Shown one piece after another: positions 16,607-26,038 of a DNA stretch of 64,000 nucleotides (position 1 is its first letter; every line of letters starts with the position of its first letter). A program made the translations under genes and the position numbers. This DNA comes from an uncultured Christensenella sp. (GTDB lineage: Bacteria; Bacillota; Clostridia; Christensenellales; Pumilibacteraceae): the NCBI GenBank assembly GCA_910578545.1, contig CAJTPT010000001.1, positions 1-64,000 on the forward strand, in the 5' to 3' direction. Under the pieces are notes generated by a model. It was given only the letters and a program-made list of their open reading frames with translations, was not told where the DNA came from and searched no databases.

Positions 16607-16625
16607 GCGACGAAAGTCGCCGCTT

Positions 16626-16702
16626 TGGCGTTCCCGGCGCGACTTGAACGCGCGACCTTCCGCTTAGGAGGCGGACGCTCTATCCAACTGAGCTACGAGA
16701 AC
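16626..16702 (-). tRNA. tRNA-Arg(CCU)
   Basis: A 77-nt cloverleaf with encoded CCA. Acceptor GTTCTCG pairs with CGGGAAC (one G-T), the D arm has AGCTCAGTTGGATAGAGC, the anticodon loop is CTCCTAA with anticodon CCT, and the T arm is GCGCGTTCAAGTCGCGC. It reads the AGG codon. It lies alone on the minus strand, upstream of nothing else in this direction before 16300. Confidence 0.97.
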
Positions 16703-16844
16703 ACTCGGCGCATTTTAGCGCCAAGCACAATATTACTATATCATTTTTATTATTCGCGGTCAAGCGAATATGCGGCATGTCGCAACAACGAAATAAGTGA
16801 TGAAAAATATATTGATAATAAAGCTTTTTATGCAGTCGGATTTG

Positions 16845-16945
16845 TTTGTCATTCCGAGCCGTCCGAGGAATCTCACCGATTATGGCGCGGTTCATTCGAT
16901 TGTGCACTCTTTTTATTCGTGAGATGCTTCACATACGTTCAGCAT
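16845..16945 (-). repeat. Dispersed repeat with GATTCCTCGG hairpin
   Basis: Contains the hairpin ATTCC-GAGCCGTCC-GAGGAAT and, further along, AAAAGAGTGCACAATCGAA, which matches the core of the 60-bp tandem repeats at 81-280. Translation of such elements gives the spurious CHSEPSEESHR-like peptides common in databases; I do not call a gene. With the AATTCCGAATT motif at 16990-17020 it fills the 316-bp gap between the tRNA and leuS. Confidence 0.6.
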
Positions 16946-17018
16946 AACAAACATAGGACTATTATTCAATCACCGCTTGCGGTCATTCAATTCCGAATTC
17001 ATAATTCCGCACTCCGAA

Positions 17019-19436
17019 TTAAACAAGAATATTGATCAATCTTTCGGGAATGACTATGACCTTTTTGGGCGTCGCTCCGCCGAGCTGAGCCATAACCTCG
17101 CCGTCGGCGAGCGCAAGCTCGGCCACGCTGTCTCGGTCGAGCCCCTGCGGCAAAACTATCTTGCAGCGGATTTTGGAATTGACCTGCACTGCGTACTCGG
17201 TGGTAGCTTTAACAAGCTTGCTCTCGTCGCAGACGGGATAGCGTTCGGTAAACACCGACTTGGTGCCGCCGAGCATTTGGTTGAGTTCCTCGCAAAAGTG
17301 CGGCGCGAGCGGCGCCATAAGCTTAACCGTCACCTGCAATACGTGCTTGAGGTACGCGGGCTTATACGCCTTGTCCGCACGGTATTTGTACATTGCGTTT
17401 ACAAGTTCCATAAGCCGCGCTACGGCGGTGTTAAACCCGAACTCGGGGATATCTTTAGTAACTTCCTTGACGCAGTAGTTAAGTTCGTAATCGAGGTCGC
17501 CGGCACTGCCGTCGGCTTGTTCGCCTTTCACCTCGCCGGCAAGCCGCTCTATCCTGTCCATAAACTTGGCGCACGATGTAATACCGCCGTCAGACCACGG
17601 TCCGCCCACAGTGTAATCGAAGCCGAACATAAGATATAATCTGAGCGCGTCCGAGCCGTACTTTTCGATAAGCGGGTCGGCGGAAATAACATTGCCGCGC
17701 GTCTTGCTCATGCGGTAGCCGTCGGGCCCCAGTATAACGCCCTGATGTACAAGCCGCTTAAACGGCTCGTCAAAGTCGAGATATTTAAGGTCGTGAAGTA
17801 CTTTAGTGATAAACCGCGAATACAGCAGGTGCGTGCACGCGTGCTCCGCGCCGCCGACGTAACAGTCGACGGGAAGCATCTTGTTGACCGTCTTTTTATC
17901 GAACGGCTGTTTATCGTTGTGCGCGTCGGGATAACGAAGATAATACCAGGACGAGCAAACGAAGGTATCGAGCGTATCAGACTCACGCCGCGCGGGCTTG
18001 CCGCAGATCGGGCAGACGGTATTCATAAACTCGTCGCACTTAGTCAAAGGCGATTTGCCGTCGGGAGTAAAGTTAACTCCGTACGGTAACGTTACGGGCA
18101 AATCCTTTTCGGGCACGGGCACCGCGCCGCAATGCTCACAGTAGATCATGGGGATAGGCGCGCCCCAATACCGCTGACGGGAAACCGACCAATCGCGCAT
18201 GCGGTAGTTGGTCTTTCTTCTGCCCTTACCCATTTTTTCGAGTTTTTCAAGAATCGCGGTTTTGGCTTCGACGTTAGACTTTCCGTCAAACTCGCCGCTG
18301 TTAATCAAAGCGCCCTGTCCCGTATACGGAAGCTCGCAACCGCTTCCCATGCGTATAACCTGCTTAATCGGCATATCGTGCTTAAGCGCAAAAGCATAGT
18401 CGCGCGCGTCGTGTGCGGCAACGCCCATAACCGCGCCCGTGCCGTAGGTTGACAGGCAATAATCTGCAATGTACACAGGCACCTTTTCACCGTTGATCGG
18501 GTTGATACAATAAACGCCCAAAAACACGCCCGTCTTCTCTTTGGAAGTGGAAGTGCGCTCTATATCGCTCTGTTTGGCAGTAGCGGCGACGTAAGCGTCC
18601 GCCTCGGCACGTTGCCCGTCGGTAACAAGCGCGTTTACGTAGGGGTGCTCGGGCGCCAAAACGACGTACGTTACGCCAAAAAGCGTGTCCGCGCGCGTCG
18701 TGAAAACGGTGATATTTTTAATATCGCCCTTGGGCTCGACAAGCTCGAAATCCACCTCGCCGCCCTCGGATTTTCCTATCCAGTTGCGCTGCATGGTCTT
18801 GGTCTTTTCCGGCCAATCGAGCGCGTCGATTCCCGCCAAAAGCTTTTCGGCGTAGTCGGTTATCTTAAAGAACCACTGGGTCATTTCCTTGCGAACGACC
18901 TCGGTCTTGCAACGCTCGCACTTGCCGTCCACTACCTGCTCGTTAGCTATAACGGTACGGCATGACGGGCAGTAATTGACGGGCGCCTTCTTTTGATAAG
19001 CAAGCCCGTTTTTGTACAGCTGCAAAAACAGCCACTGCGTCCACTTGTAGTAGTCCGGCGCGCAGGTGCGAAATTCGTGCGACCAGTCGACCATGGTGCC
19101 CATGTCCTTGAGCTGGCGTTCCATGGTTTCGATATTTACGTCGGTCGAGTCCTTGGGATGAACGCCCGTCTTGATAGCATAGTTTTCGGCAGGCAGCCCG
19201 AACGCGTCAAACCCCATCGGCTGAAAAACGTTTTTGCCGTTCATGCGCATAAACCGCGCGTACGAGTCGGCAATGCCGTAGTTGTACCAATGCCCCATGT
19301 GAAGCTTAGCGCCAGACGGGTACGGAAGCATTTCCAAAACGTAATGCTTATCGCCACCCGCTTTGGGATTGAAGGTGTTAATATCGGCGCTCGACCAAAT
19401 ACCCTGCCATTTCTTTTCTATCTCGTTATGATCCAT
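17019..19436 (-). CDS. leuS: Leucyl-tRNA synthetase
   Basis: An 805-residue class Ia synthetase that charges tRNA-Leu. HIGH motif HMGH at residues 46-49, zinc-type cysteines in CPSCR...CERCK (about 158-178), CP1 editing domain with GTGAVMGVAAHDARD (about 335), and the KMSKS loop as RMSKTRGNV (about 573-581). The C-terminal anticodon-binding and Leu-specific domains are present, and the length is typical for bacteria. It is the last gene of a minus-strand synthetase cluster (alaS, metG-like, leuS). No T-box leader was found upstream; the 55-bp gap to the metG-like gene holds AATTCCGAATT repeats. Confidence 0.97.
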   Translation of the reverse strand: MDHNEIEKKWQGIWSSADINTFNPKAGGDKHYVLEMLPYPSGAKLHMGHWYNYGIADSYARFMRMNGKNVFQPMGFDAFGLPAENYAIKTGVHPKDSTDVNIETMERQLKDMGTMVDWSHEFRTCAPDYYKWTQWLFLQLYKNGLAYQKKAPVNYCPSCRTVIANEQVVDGKCERCKTEVVRKEMTQWFFKITDYAEKLLAGIDALDWPEKTKTMQRNWIGKSEGGEVDFELVEPKGDIKNITVFTTRADTLFGVTYVVLAPEHPYVNALVTDGQRAEADAYVAATAKQSDIERTSTSKEKTGVFLGVYCINPINGEKVPVYIADYCLSTYGTGAVMGVAAHDARDYAFALKHDMPIKQVIRMGSGCELPYTGQGALINSGEFDGKSNVEAKTAILEKLEKMGKGRRKTNYRMRDWSVSRQRYWGAPIPMIYCEHCGAVPVPEKDLPVTLPYGVNFTPDGKSPLTKCDEFMNTVCPICGKPARRESDTLDTFVCSSWYYLRYPDAHNDKQPFDKKTVNKMLPVDCYVGGAEHACTHLLYSRFITKVLHDLKYLDFDEPFKRLVHQGVILGPDGYRMSKTRGNVISADPLIEKYGSDALRLYLMFGFDYTVGGPWSDGGITSCAKFMDRIERLAGEVKGEQADGSAGDLDYELNYCVKEVTKDIPEFGFNTAVARLMELVNAMYKYRADKAYKPAYLKHVLQVTVKLMAPLAPHFCEELNQMLGGTKSVFTERYPVCDESKLVKATTEYAVQVNSKIRCKIVLPQGLDRDSVAELALADGEVMAQLGGATPKKVIVIPERLINILV

Positions 19437-19491
19437 AATAATTTCCTAATTCTTCATTCATCTTTTTCAATTCCGAATTGCCAATTCCGAA

Positions 19492-21465
19492 TTATTTATT
19501 GTACTGCCACGCGGGGCGCGTAAAGAAGTCGGTCTTAGGCTCGAGGAATTTCAGCTTATGCCCGCCGCCGACTATATCGCCGACAGACATAAAGATATTA
19601 TCCCAGGAATACAACTGCTCTGCGGTAAGCCCCAAATACTCGCGCACGTTTTCCGTCGACGTCGGCGCAATCGGGTGCGACAGCACAGTCGCCGTCTTTA
19701 TAAGGTGAAGTCCGTCGATTACGGTCTGTTTAAACTTCGACTCGTCGAATTCGTTTTGAATAGCGCTCATTCGCTCGGACAGCGTTTTGTTGATATACTT
19801 AAAGAATTCCTCGAGCTCGGTCATTACGTCCGCAAACTCGAATCTGTACATGCGGTTTTCGTACCGAACAATCTGCTCTTCGCAATACCGCTTGATTTCG
19901 TCGGACACAGCAACGTTGGGCAAAGTGTTGTCGCCGTTATTGTACTTTTGGAATGAATAGAACAGCGTGCGCACCGCGCGGTTTAGGAAGTTAGTAAACA
20001 TCGACCACTCTTTGTAGACGGGGTCGCCCTGATTTGTCGGAGTGGGATTGTACGGCTTGGGCTGGAACGGAACGCTCGCCGACCCAAGACCCAGTCCGAA
20101 GAAGTGCGCGCGCAACTGTTCGGCCGAATAGTGCGTTAAAAGCTCTTGAGCCATAGGCGGCTTAATCTTGCCGCTACTGCTCGCCTTTGCGTTAAAGAAC
20201 AATATATGCTTGTTGGGCACAATCGTCGGCATTTTGATATTCCAATCGCCGTCGTGGTTAAGCGCCTCGAAGAGCGCGCCCTCTGCCAAAGCATAGAAGT
20301 AAATGTTATCCTCGCCGATAAACTGATAAACGCCCGCGTCGTCGTTGCACCACCAATTTCGCCATTCGTCCTTGGGCTTGCCAACTTTTTTAAGATAGGC
20401 CTTGGTAAACGATATGGGCGCCCACAGCGATTCGGGCCACACCCAATACGTGAGGTCCTTCATATCGCCGCTGTCGGGGATTTTCACACCCCACTCGATA
20501 TTGCCCGAAATGCGGAACGGCACTAGCGTTTTGCCCGTGCGGAAACGAATGCCGCCTTTGGAAAGCAGGTCGCAAGCCGCCTCGCGGTCGCTTAGCTTAT
20601 CGAATTCGACTTTGCAGTTATTCTTTTGCTCGTCGACCTCGCAAACGTATTTAAGTCCGGACCGAGCAAGAATATCATCCGCTGCGGGCTTGTTTTCCGT
20701 TTTGGTGTACAGCGTCGGTTTGGTAAGCGACTCTTTGCACACGTTGGTCAAAAACGCACGCACCTGCGGATTCTTTTCCCACTTGCCCACAAGCTCTTTA
20801 AGGTACGGCGCAAATTTTTCTATATCCAAATACCAGTTTTTAACTTCCTTGAGCACGGGCGGCTTGCCCGACAGCGTGCTCACGGGCGCAATCAGCTCTT
20901 CGGGGAAATACTGATGCCCGAGCGAACACTCGTCGGCGTACGCCTGTTCGGACTTACAGCCGTTTATAGGGCACCTGCCGACCACCTGTCTGCCGTTAAG
21001 AAAGGTGCCGCGTTCCTCGTCGTAAAACTGCTTAGTTGAAAGCACCGAAAGCGCGCCGCTACCGAGTAGCTTTTGAAACACCTCGCGCGAAAGCTCGGCG
21101 TGCGCTTCGCCGCCTATCCCGAACGCCGACGCGCCGAAAAGCGACAACCCTATAAGATAATTATCGAGCGTTTCGCACTGACTGTCGTGGTTCTTTTTTA
21201 CAAAATCGACGATCGTTCCGTCAAACTCGCCCGCAGAAGTCAACGTGCGGTACTTTTCCACTATCGGCGAGCCGTAGCAATCCGTACCCGACACGAAAAT
21301 CACGTTGTCCTCGCCTATTCTGTCCTTCATAAAACGCGCAAAAACGTCGGCGTGAACAAACACACCGCCGATATGTCCGAAGTGCAGTTCCTTACTGCCG
21401 TAAGGCATGCCGCCCGTTATAACAACGCGTTTGGGAAACTTAGGTCTTTCCATAATTATGACCAT
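19492..21465 (-). CDS. metG: Methionyl-tRNA synthetase-like protein with altered KMSKS
   Basis: A 657-residue class I synthetase most like MetRS. It has the HIGH motif HFGH (about 28-31), SGTDCYGSP, a zinc knuckle CPINGCKSEQAYADEC followed by the MetRS-typical SGKPPVLKEVKNWYLDIEKF block, and a C-terminal helical anticodon-binding domain. The KMSKS loop, however, reads KASSSGK, losing the Met and the second Lys pattern. There is no C-terminal tRNA-binding (Arc1-like) domain. AAGGAGG lies 2 bp before the first ATG; the ATG at 21453 may be the true start. Either it is this lineage's MetRS with a divergent loop or a paralogue; no other metG is in the window. Confidence 0.75.
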   Translation of the reverse strand: MVIIMERPKFPKRVVITGGMPYGSKELHFGHIGGVFVHADVFARFMKDRIGEDNVIFVSGTDCYGSPIVEKYRTLTSAGEFDGTIVDFVKKNHDSQCETLDNYLIGLSLFGASAFGIGGEAHAELSREVFQKLLGSGALSVLSTKQFYDEERGTFLNGRQVVGRCPINGCKSEQAYADECSLGHQYFPEELIAPVSTLSGKPPVLKEVKNWYLDIEKFAPYLKELVGKWEKNPQVRAFLTNVCKESLTKPTLYTKTENKPAADDILARSGLKYVCEVDEQKNNCKVEFDKLSDREAACDLLSKGGIRFRTGKTLVPFRISGNIEWGVKIPDSGDMKDLTYWVWPESLWAPISFTKAYLKKVGKPKDEWRNWWCNDDAGVYQFIGEDNIYFYALAEGALFEALNHDGDWNIKMPTIVPNKHILFFNAKASSSGKIKPPMAQELLTHYSAEQLRAHFFGLGLGSASVPFQPKPYNPTPTNQGDPVYKEWSMFTNFLNRAVRTLFYSFQKYNNGDNTLPNVAVSDEIKRYCEEQIVRYENRMYRFEFADVMTELEEFFKYINKTLSERMSAIQNEFDESKFKQTVIDGLHLIKTATVLSHPIAPTSTENVREYLGLTAEQLYSWDNIFMSVGDIVGGGHKLKFLEPKTDFFTRPAWQYNK

Positions 21466-21487
21466 GACCTCCTTGTCATAAAATGCT

Positions 21488-21682
21488 TTTGAAAGTACAG
21501 TTGCGCGTCAGACAACCATAGGTTGATTTGCCTATATTTTTCACTCGATTTGCATACATTCCGTACATGACCGAGCCGCCGAGCCAAACGCAGCCCGTAT
21601 ACCCTCGGTGAGCCACAGCGCAAAATTGCCATTGCAAGAGAGCTTTTTGCTTGCGGCTTAACACGCGGAACGTACTTTCAAA
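21488..21682. mobile_element. MITE-like element with 20-bp terminal inverted repeats
   Basis: The ends read TTTGAAAGTACAGTTGCGCG and, on the other strand, TTTGAAAGTACGTTCCGCGT (imperfect, first 11 bases identical). The 195-bp body lies exactly between the metG-like start and the alaS stop. A 72-codon frame (21476-21694, minus) spans it end to end, but has no ribosome binding site of note and includes both repeats. No clear target-site duplication is seen and no transposase is encoded. Confidence 0.55.
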
Positions 21683-21686
21683 CGAA

Positions 21687-23465
21687 TTATTCAAGCACCG
21701 CTTTAATACGCCTTACGCCCGCGCTACTGCTCTGCTCTTTGACAATTCTGAAGTGTCCGAGCTCGCCCGTGTGCGAAGCGTGCGGTCCGCCGCAAATCTC
21801 TTTGCTGTACTTGCCCATGGTATATACCTTGACCTTTTCGCCGTACTTGGACGCGAACAAGCCGACTGCGCCCTGCGCTTTTGCCTCGTCCACAGTCATC
21901 TCTTCGCAAACAACGGGAACGTCCGCTTGGATAGCGGCGTTTACCTTGTCCTCGACGGCTTTAAGCTCTTCGGGCGTTAAAGGTCTACCAAACGAAAAGT
22001 CGAATCTAAGCCGTTCGGGCGTAATATTGGATCCGCGCTGATTTACCGTAGGGTCGTTAAGCACTTCCTTTAATGCTTGGTGCATTAGGTGCGTTGCGGT
22101 GTGAAGCCGCGCGGTAAGCTCGCCCGTATCGGCAAGTCCGCCCTTAAACCGCTGTTCTGCGCCCGCGTGGGATTTTTCGCGGTGCTCTTTAAACTTGACT
22201 TCAAACCCGTCGATGTCCACCTTAAAGCCGCGCTCTTTGGCAAGCTCTATCGTCATCTCGAGCGGGAATCCGTAGGTGTCGTACAAACGGAACGCCGACT
22301 TACCGGGAATGATATCGGTCTGCAAATAGGTGCACAGCTTTTCAAATTCCTTAATGCCGTTTTCGAGCGTGCGCTCAAACCTCGCCTGTTCCTCGTTGAT
22401 CTCGTGCACGATTTTATCGCGCGCGGCTACAAGCTCGGGATACACTTCGGCGTACTTATCCACAACGACCTGAGCGACCGAAGAATAGTCGCCGTCTTTA
22501 AGCCCCAAGCCCTTGCCGAACCGAATGGCACGGCGAAGCAGTCGGCGCAAAATATAGCCTTGGTCGACGTTGGACGGCGTGACGCCGCGCTCGTCGCCTA
22601 TGATAAACACCGACGTTCTTATATGGTCGGCGATTACGCGAATGGACTTTTGCCACTCGGTGTCGCTTACCGACTTGCCCGAAAGCTCTTCTATCTTTTT
22701 GACGATGGGCACAAAAACGTCTGTATCGAATACGGACGGCAAGCCCTGAACGTTCATAAGCGCGCGTTCCAAGCCCATGCCAGTATCGACGTTTTTCTGC
22801 TTTAGCGGACTAAAGCTTCCGTCGGCGTTTTTGTTAAACTGCATAAAGACGTCGTTCCATACTTCCACGTACTTGCCGCAGTCGCACGCGGGCGAGCACG
22901 TATCACAGCACTTGGGCTTGCCCGTGTCGTAAAACATCTCGGTGTCGGGGCCGCACGGACCGGTCTGACCTGCGGGTCCCCACCAGTTGTGCTTTTTGCC
23001 GAGGAAGTAAATATTCTCTTTTTTAATGCCGCACTTTTGCCAAAGCTCGGCGGTTTCGGTATCGCGCGGGCAATCACCGTCGCCCTCGAACGCGGTTACC
23101 GAAAGCCTATCGGGGTCGAGTCCGAGTTCCTTTGTCAAAAACTCGAAGCTCCACGGAATCATTTCCGCTTTAAAGTAATCGCCCAAGCTCCAGTTGCCGA
23201 GCATTTCAAAAAAGGTGCAGTGCGAATTGTCGCCCACTTCCTCTATATCGCCCGTGCGTACGCACTTTTGCATATCGCACAGCCGCTTGCCGCCGGGGTG
23301 CGGCTGACCCAAAAGATACGGAACGAGCGGGTGCATGCCCGCAGTGGTAAATAGAACGGTCGGGTCGTTTTCGGGAATGAGCGACGCCGACGAGATGGGC
23401 GTGTGTCCGCGCTTGGTAAAAAAGTCCATCCATTTTTTTCGCAGTTGTTCGCTTGTAAGTTTCAT
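21687..23465 (-). CDS. alaS: Alanyl-tRNA synthetase, short form without C-terminal domain
   Basis: A 592-residue class II synthetase, against about 870 residues in most bacteria. The catalytic core (1-240; FFTKRGHTPISSASLIP, FFEMLGNWSLGDYF), tRNA-recognition region and the editing-domain zinc site HTATH (about 462) with CGGPHASH (about 565-572) are present. The protein stops at GVRRIKAVLE, just after the editing domain, so the DHHA1/C-Ala oligomerisation domain is missing. The sequence ends naturally rather than by frameshift. ATG at 23465; the epimerase gene ends 31 bp upstream. Confidence 0.92.
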   Translation of the reverse strand: MKLTSEQLRKKWMDFFTKRGHTPISSASLIPENDPTVLFTTAGMHPLVPYLLGQPHPGGKRLCDMQKCVRTGDIEEVGDNSHCTFFEMLGNWSLGDYFKAEMIPWSFEFLTKELGLDPDRLSVTAFEGDGDCPRDTETAELWQKCGIKKENIYFLGKKHNWWGPAGQTGPCGPDTEMFYDTGKPKCCDTCSPACDCGKYVEVWNDVFMQFNKNADGSFSPLKQKNVDTGMGLERALMNVQGLPSVFDTDVFVPIVKKIEELSGKSVSDTEWQKSIRVIADHIRTSVFIIGDERGVTPSNVDQGYILRRLLRRAIRFGKGLGLKDGDYSSVAQVVVDKYAEVYPELVAARDKIVHEINEEQARFERTLENGIKEFEKLCTYLQTDIIPGKSAFRLYDTYGFPLEMTIELAKERGFKVDIDGFEVKFKEHREKSHAGAEQRFKGGLADTGELTARLHTATHLMHQALKEVLNDPTVNQRGSNITPERLRFDFSFGRPLTPEELKAVEDKVNAAIQADVPVVCEEMTVDEAKAQGAVGLFASKYGEKVKVYTMGKYSKEICGGPHASHTGELGHFRIVKEQSSSAGVRRIKAVLE

Positions 23466-23496
23466 ATATTATCTCCGATTACGTAAACGTATTTTT

Positions 23497-24333
23497 TTAT
23501 CTTTTCATTCCGTCGTACAGCTTTTTAATGCCGCTCTGTATGGGCGTGAGCTTGACCGGCATGATCGACAAAAGCTTCTCGTTACTCGCGCTGTATTCAA
23601 GCTCGGGCGTTTGGCTTTTAACCACAATATCTATGTCGCCGCCGTCGCGCCTGACAAACCGCTTAACCGCTTTGGCGATTTCGACGTAGCTCATCTTGTC
23701 GCCGGAAACGAGGTTGTAATCGCCCTTGGGATAGTCGCGCATAAGGAATGACGCTATCACCTTTACCGCGTCCTCGACGGAAATCGCGCTGACGGTGCGG
23801 TCGCGGTCAATGACTATTTGCTTTCTTCCGCGCGCGCCGGCGGTAACAATCTTGTTAATGGGGCACGTGCCGCCCTGACCGTACACCTGGAACAAGCGCA
23901 GGACAGTCGTAATCTTGTCCTTGCTCGCAAGTAGGGTCGTAAGGTATCTACTCATGCCGTAGCCGTCGACGGGAATGTTCTTGCCGAACTTGTCCTCGGT
24001 GTAATCGACTATCGGCCGCGACATATCAAACTCAACGCCCTCGCCGACCGCGACAAGCTTTTTAACGCCGTGCGCGATAGAAAGGTATTGAATGTTTTTA
24101 AACATAATAAGATTGTCGGCCTCGATGGGCACGTTCTTTACGGTATTGGCCGACGCGCCCGCAAGATGCAAAACCGCGTCGAACTTATTGCCCGTAAACA
24201 TGCGCTCTATAGACCGCGCGTCGGTAAGATCCATTTGTTCGTGGGTGGGCGCGACGATATCGAAAATCTTTTTGTAGCTTTTGATAAACGCCTTACCTAT
24301 GAACCCGCTTCCGCCGGTAACAAGAATTTTCAT
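23497..24333 (-). CDS. NAD(P)-dependent epimerase/reductase family protein
   Basis: A 278-residue Rossmann-fold enzyme of the extended short-chain dehydrogenase group. The nucleotide motif GGSGFIG lies at 7-13; LHLAGASANT is the strand-4 motif. The expected catalytic YxxxK reads YGMSR (about 148-152), so Lys is replaced by Arg. The C-terminal half has sugar-nucleotide epimerase features (KLYDGMKR end). Probably acts on a nucleotide-linked sugar, but the Arg substitution makes activity uncertain. It lies between fhs and alaS on the same strand. Confidence 0.8.
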   Translation of the reverse strand: MKILVTGGSGFIGKAFIKSYKKIFDIVAPTHEQMDLTDARSIERMFTGNKFDAVLHLAGASANTVKNVPIEADNLIMFKNIQYLSIAHGVKKLVAVGEGVEFDMSRPIVDYTEDKFGKNIPVDGYGMSRYLTTLLASKDKITTVLRLFQVYGQGGTCPINKIVTAGARGRKQIVIDRDRTVSAISVEDAVKVIASFLMRDYPKGDYNLVSGDKMSYVEIAKAVKRFVRRDGGDIDIVVKSQTPELEYSASNEKLLSIMPVKLTPIQSGIKKLYDGMKR

Positions 24334-24412
24334 AATGTAAATTACCTCACTTGATTATTTCGTTGCGCACACGGTGACGAATGCGCTTTTATCTTTAACG
24401 GCAGCGCCGTAC

Positions 24413-26002
24413 TTAAAACAATCCTTCGATTTTACCCGAAACGTCCACCTTCATATTGACGGCGTTTGGCTCTTTGGGCAGCCCGGGCATTAACATGATG
24501 TCGCCGGCGATTATTACCGCAAACCCTGCGCCCGCACGGTACTGAACGTCGCGCACGGTTATGGTAAAGCCCTCCGGTCTGCCGAGCTTTTTGGGGTCGT
24601 CGGACAGCGAATACTGCGTTTTGGCAATGCACACGGGCAGTTTATCCGCGGCGGCGCCTATCTTTTCCAGACTCTTTTTGGCTTTTGCAGTCCACGTGAC
24701 AGAGCTCGCTCCGTACACCCTTTGCGCCACCTTTCGCACCTTCTCCGTAATCGTGTCGTCATCGTCGTAGCTAAACGTCAGTTTGGGCGCACGTGCCGCA
24801 TCGACTACCGCTTTGGCAAGCTCTTCGGCGCCCGCGCCGCCCTTAGCCCAACACTCGCACAGCACCGCTTTGGCGCCGGCGGCGTCGGCGGCTTTAACAA
24901 CAGCCTTAATATCCTCTTCGGTATCGTCCGTGAACTTATTGATAGCTACAACCACGTTCTGCCCGAATACGTTTTTTAGGTTTTCCACGTGCTTAACGAG
25001 ATTACCCATACCTACGGACAAATCACTGCCGCCGCCGTACTTGAGCGCACGAACAGTCGCGACAAGCACGGTCGCGCTCGGTCTTATGCCCGACGTGCGG
25101 CACTTGATATCAAAAAACTTTTCCGCGCCGAGGTCCGCGCCGAAACCCGCCTCGGTAACTACGTAATCGGCGTAGCTCGCCGCCGTCTCGGTCGCAATGA
25201 CCGAGTTACAGCCGTGCGCGATATTTGCAAACGGTCCGCCGTGAACAAACGCGGGCGTGCCCTCGATCGTTTGCACGAGATTGGGTTTATACGCGTCCTT
25301 AAGCAGTACGCTCATCGCCTCGTTTGCGCATAGGTCTGCGGCAGTCACAGGCTTACCCTCGTAATTGTACGCAACTATTATCCTGCCCAAACGAAGCTTG
25401 AGATCATCAAAGTCACAAGCGAGACAAAGCGTCGCCATAATCTCGCTTGCGGCGGTAATGTTAAACGCGTCGTCGCGCGCGCCGGAGCCGGCGTTTACAA
25501 TAACGGAACGAAGCGCTCTGTCGTTGCAGTCCATACAGCGGTTAAAGGTGACCTTTGCAATACCGAGAGGATTGCCGAAATAAATGCTGTTGTCTATCAT
25601 TGCGCACAAAAGATTGTTTGCCGCGGTGATAGCGTGAAGGTCGCCCGTAAAGTGCAGGTTGATATCATCCATAGGCAGTATTTGCGCCATACCGCCGCCC
25701 GTCGCGCCGCCCTTCATGCCGAATACGGGGCCGAGCGACGGCTCGCGCAGAGCAAGCGCCGTCTTTTTGCCTATACGGTTAAGCCCGTCGGCAAGCCCTA
25801 TGGAAACGGTGGACTTACCCTCGCCCGCAGGAGTCGGGTTTATGGCGGTAACAAGAATTATTTTCGCTTTGGGCTTAAAGGCAGGATTGACCTTGGCAAT
25901 ATAGTCGCCGTAGCGATAAACGTTGTCGATGCCGAGTTTTGCGGCGATCTTTTCAATAGGCTGAGGCTTAGCCTCGTAAGCGATTTCGATATCGGTCTTC
26001 AT
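24413..26002 (-). CDS. fhs: Formate-tetrahydrofolate ligase
   Basis: A 529-residue enzyme that uses ATP to join formate to tetrahydrofolate in one-carbon metabolism, including the Wood-Ljungdahl pathway. The P-loop TPAGEGKSTVSIGL lies near 57-70, followed by REPSLGPVFGMKGGATGGG (about 96-114), both hallmarks of the family, and the C-terminus has the usual PGLPKEPNAVNMKVD block. Slightly shorter than the common 555 residues. The ATG has AGGAG 7 bp upstream. It lies in a minus-strand run with metK, which also touches one-carbon metabolism. Confidence 0.96.
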   Translation of the reverse strand: MKTDIEIAYEAKPQPIEKIAAKLGIDNVYRYGDYIAKVNPAFKPKAKIILVTAINPTPAGEGKSTVSIGLADGLNRIGKKTALALREPSLGPVFGMKGGATGGGMAQILPMDDINLHFTGDLHAITAANNLLCAMIDNSIYFGNPLGIAKVTFNRCMDCNDRALRSVIVNAGSGARDDAFNITAASEIMATLCLACDFDDLKLRLGRIIVAYNYEGKPVTAADLCANEAMSVLLKDAYKPNLVQTIEGTPAFVHGGPFANIAHGCNSVIATETAASYADYVVTEAGFGADLGAEKFFDIKCRTSGIRPSATVLVATVRALKYGGGSDLSVGMGNLVKHVENLKNVFGQNVVVAINKFTDDTEEDIKAVVKAADAAGAKAVLCECWAKGGAGAEELAKAVVDAARAPKLTFSYDDDDTITEKVRKVAQRVYGASSVTWTAKAKKSLEKIGAAADKLPVCIAKTQYSLSDDPKKLGRPEGFTITVRDVQYRAGAGFAVIIAGDIMLMPGLPKEPNAVNMKVDVSGKIEGLF

Positions 26003-26038
26003 TCAATCTCCTGAAAGCGTGGTGCGCAAATAATGGTT

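Noticed and set aside
16625..17035. Plus-strand 136-codon frame across the tRNA and the dispersed repeat
   Set aside because: It reads through the complement of tRNA-Arg and gives the CHSEPSEESHR-type peptide known to come from repeats.
21476..21694. 72-codon frame as a real gene
   Set aside because: It spans the MITE-like element and both inverted repeats, with no convincing start site; treated as part of the element.
17019..24333. T-box leaders for the synthetase genes
   Set aside because: No TGGNACCGCG-type antiterminator sequence with a following terminator was found upstream of alaS, metG or leuS.
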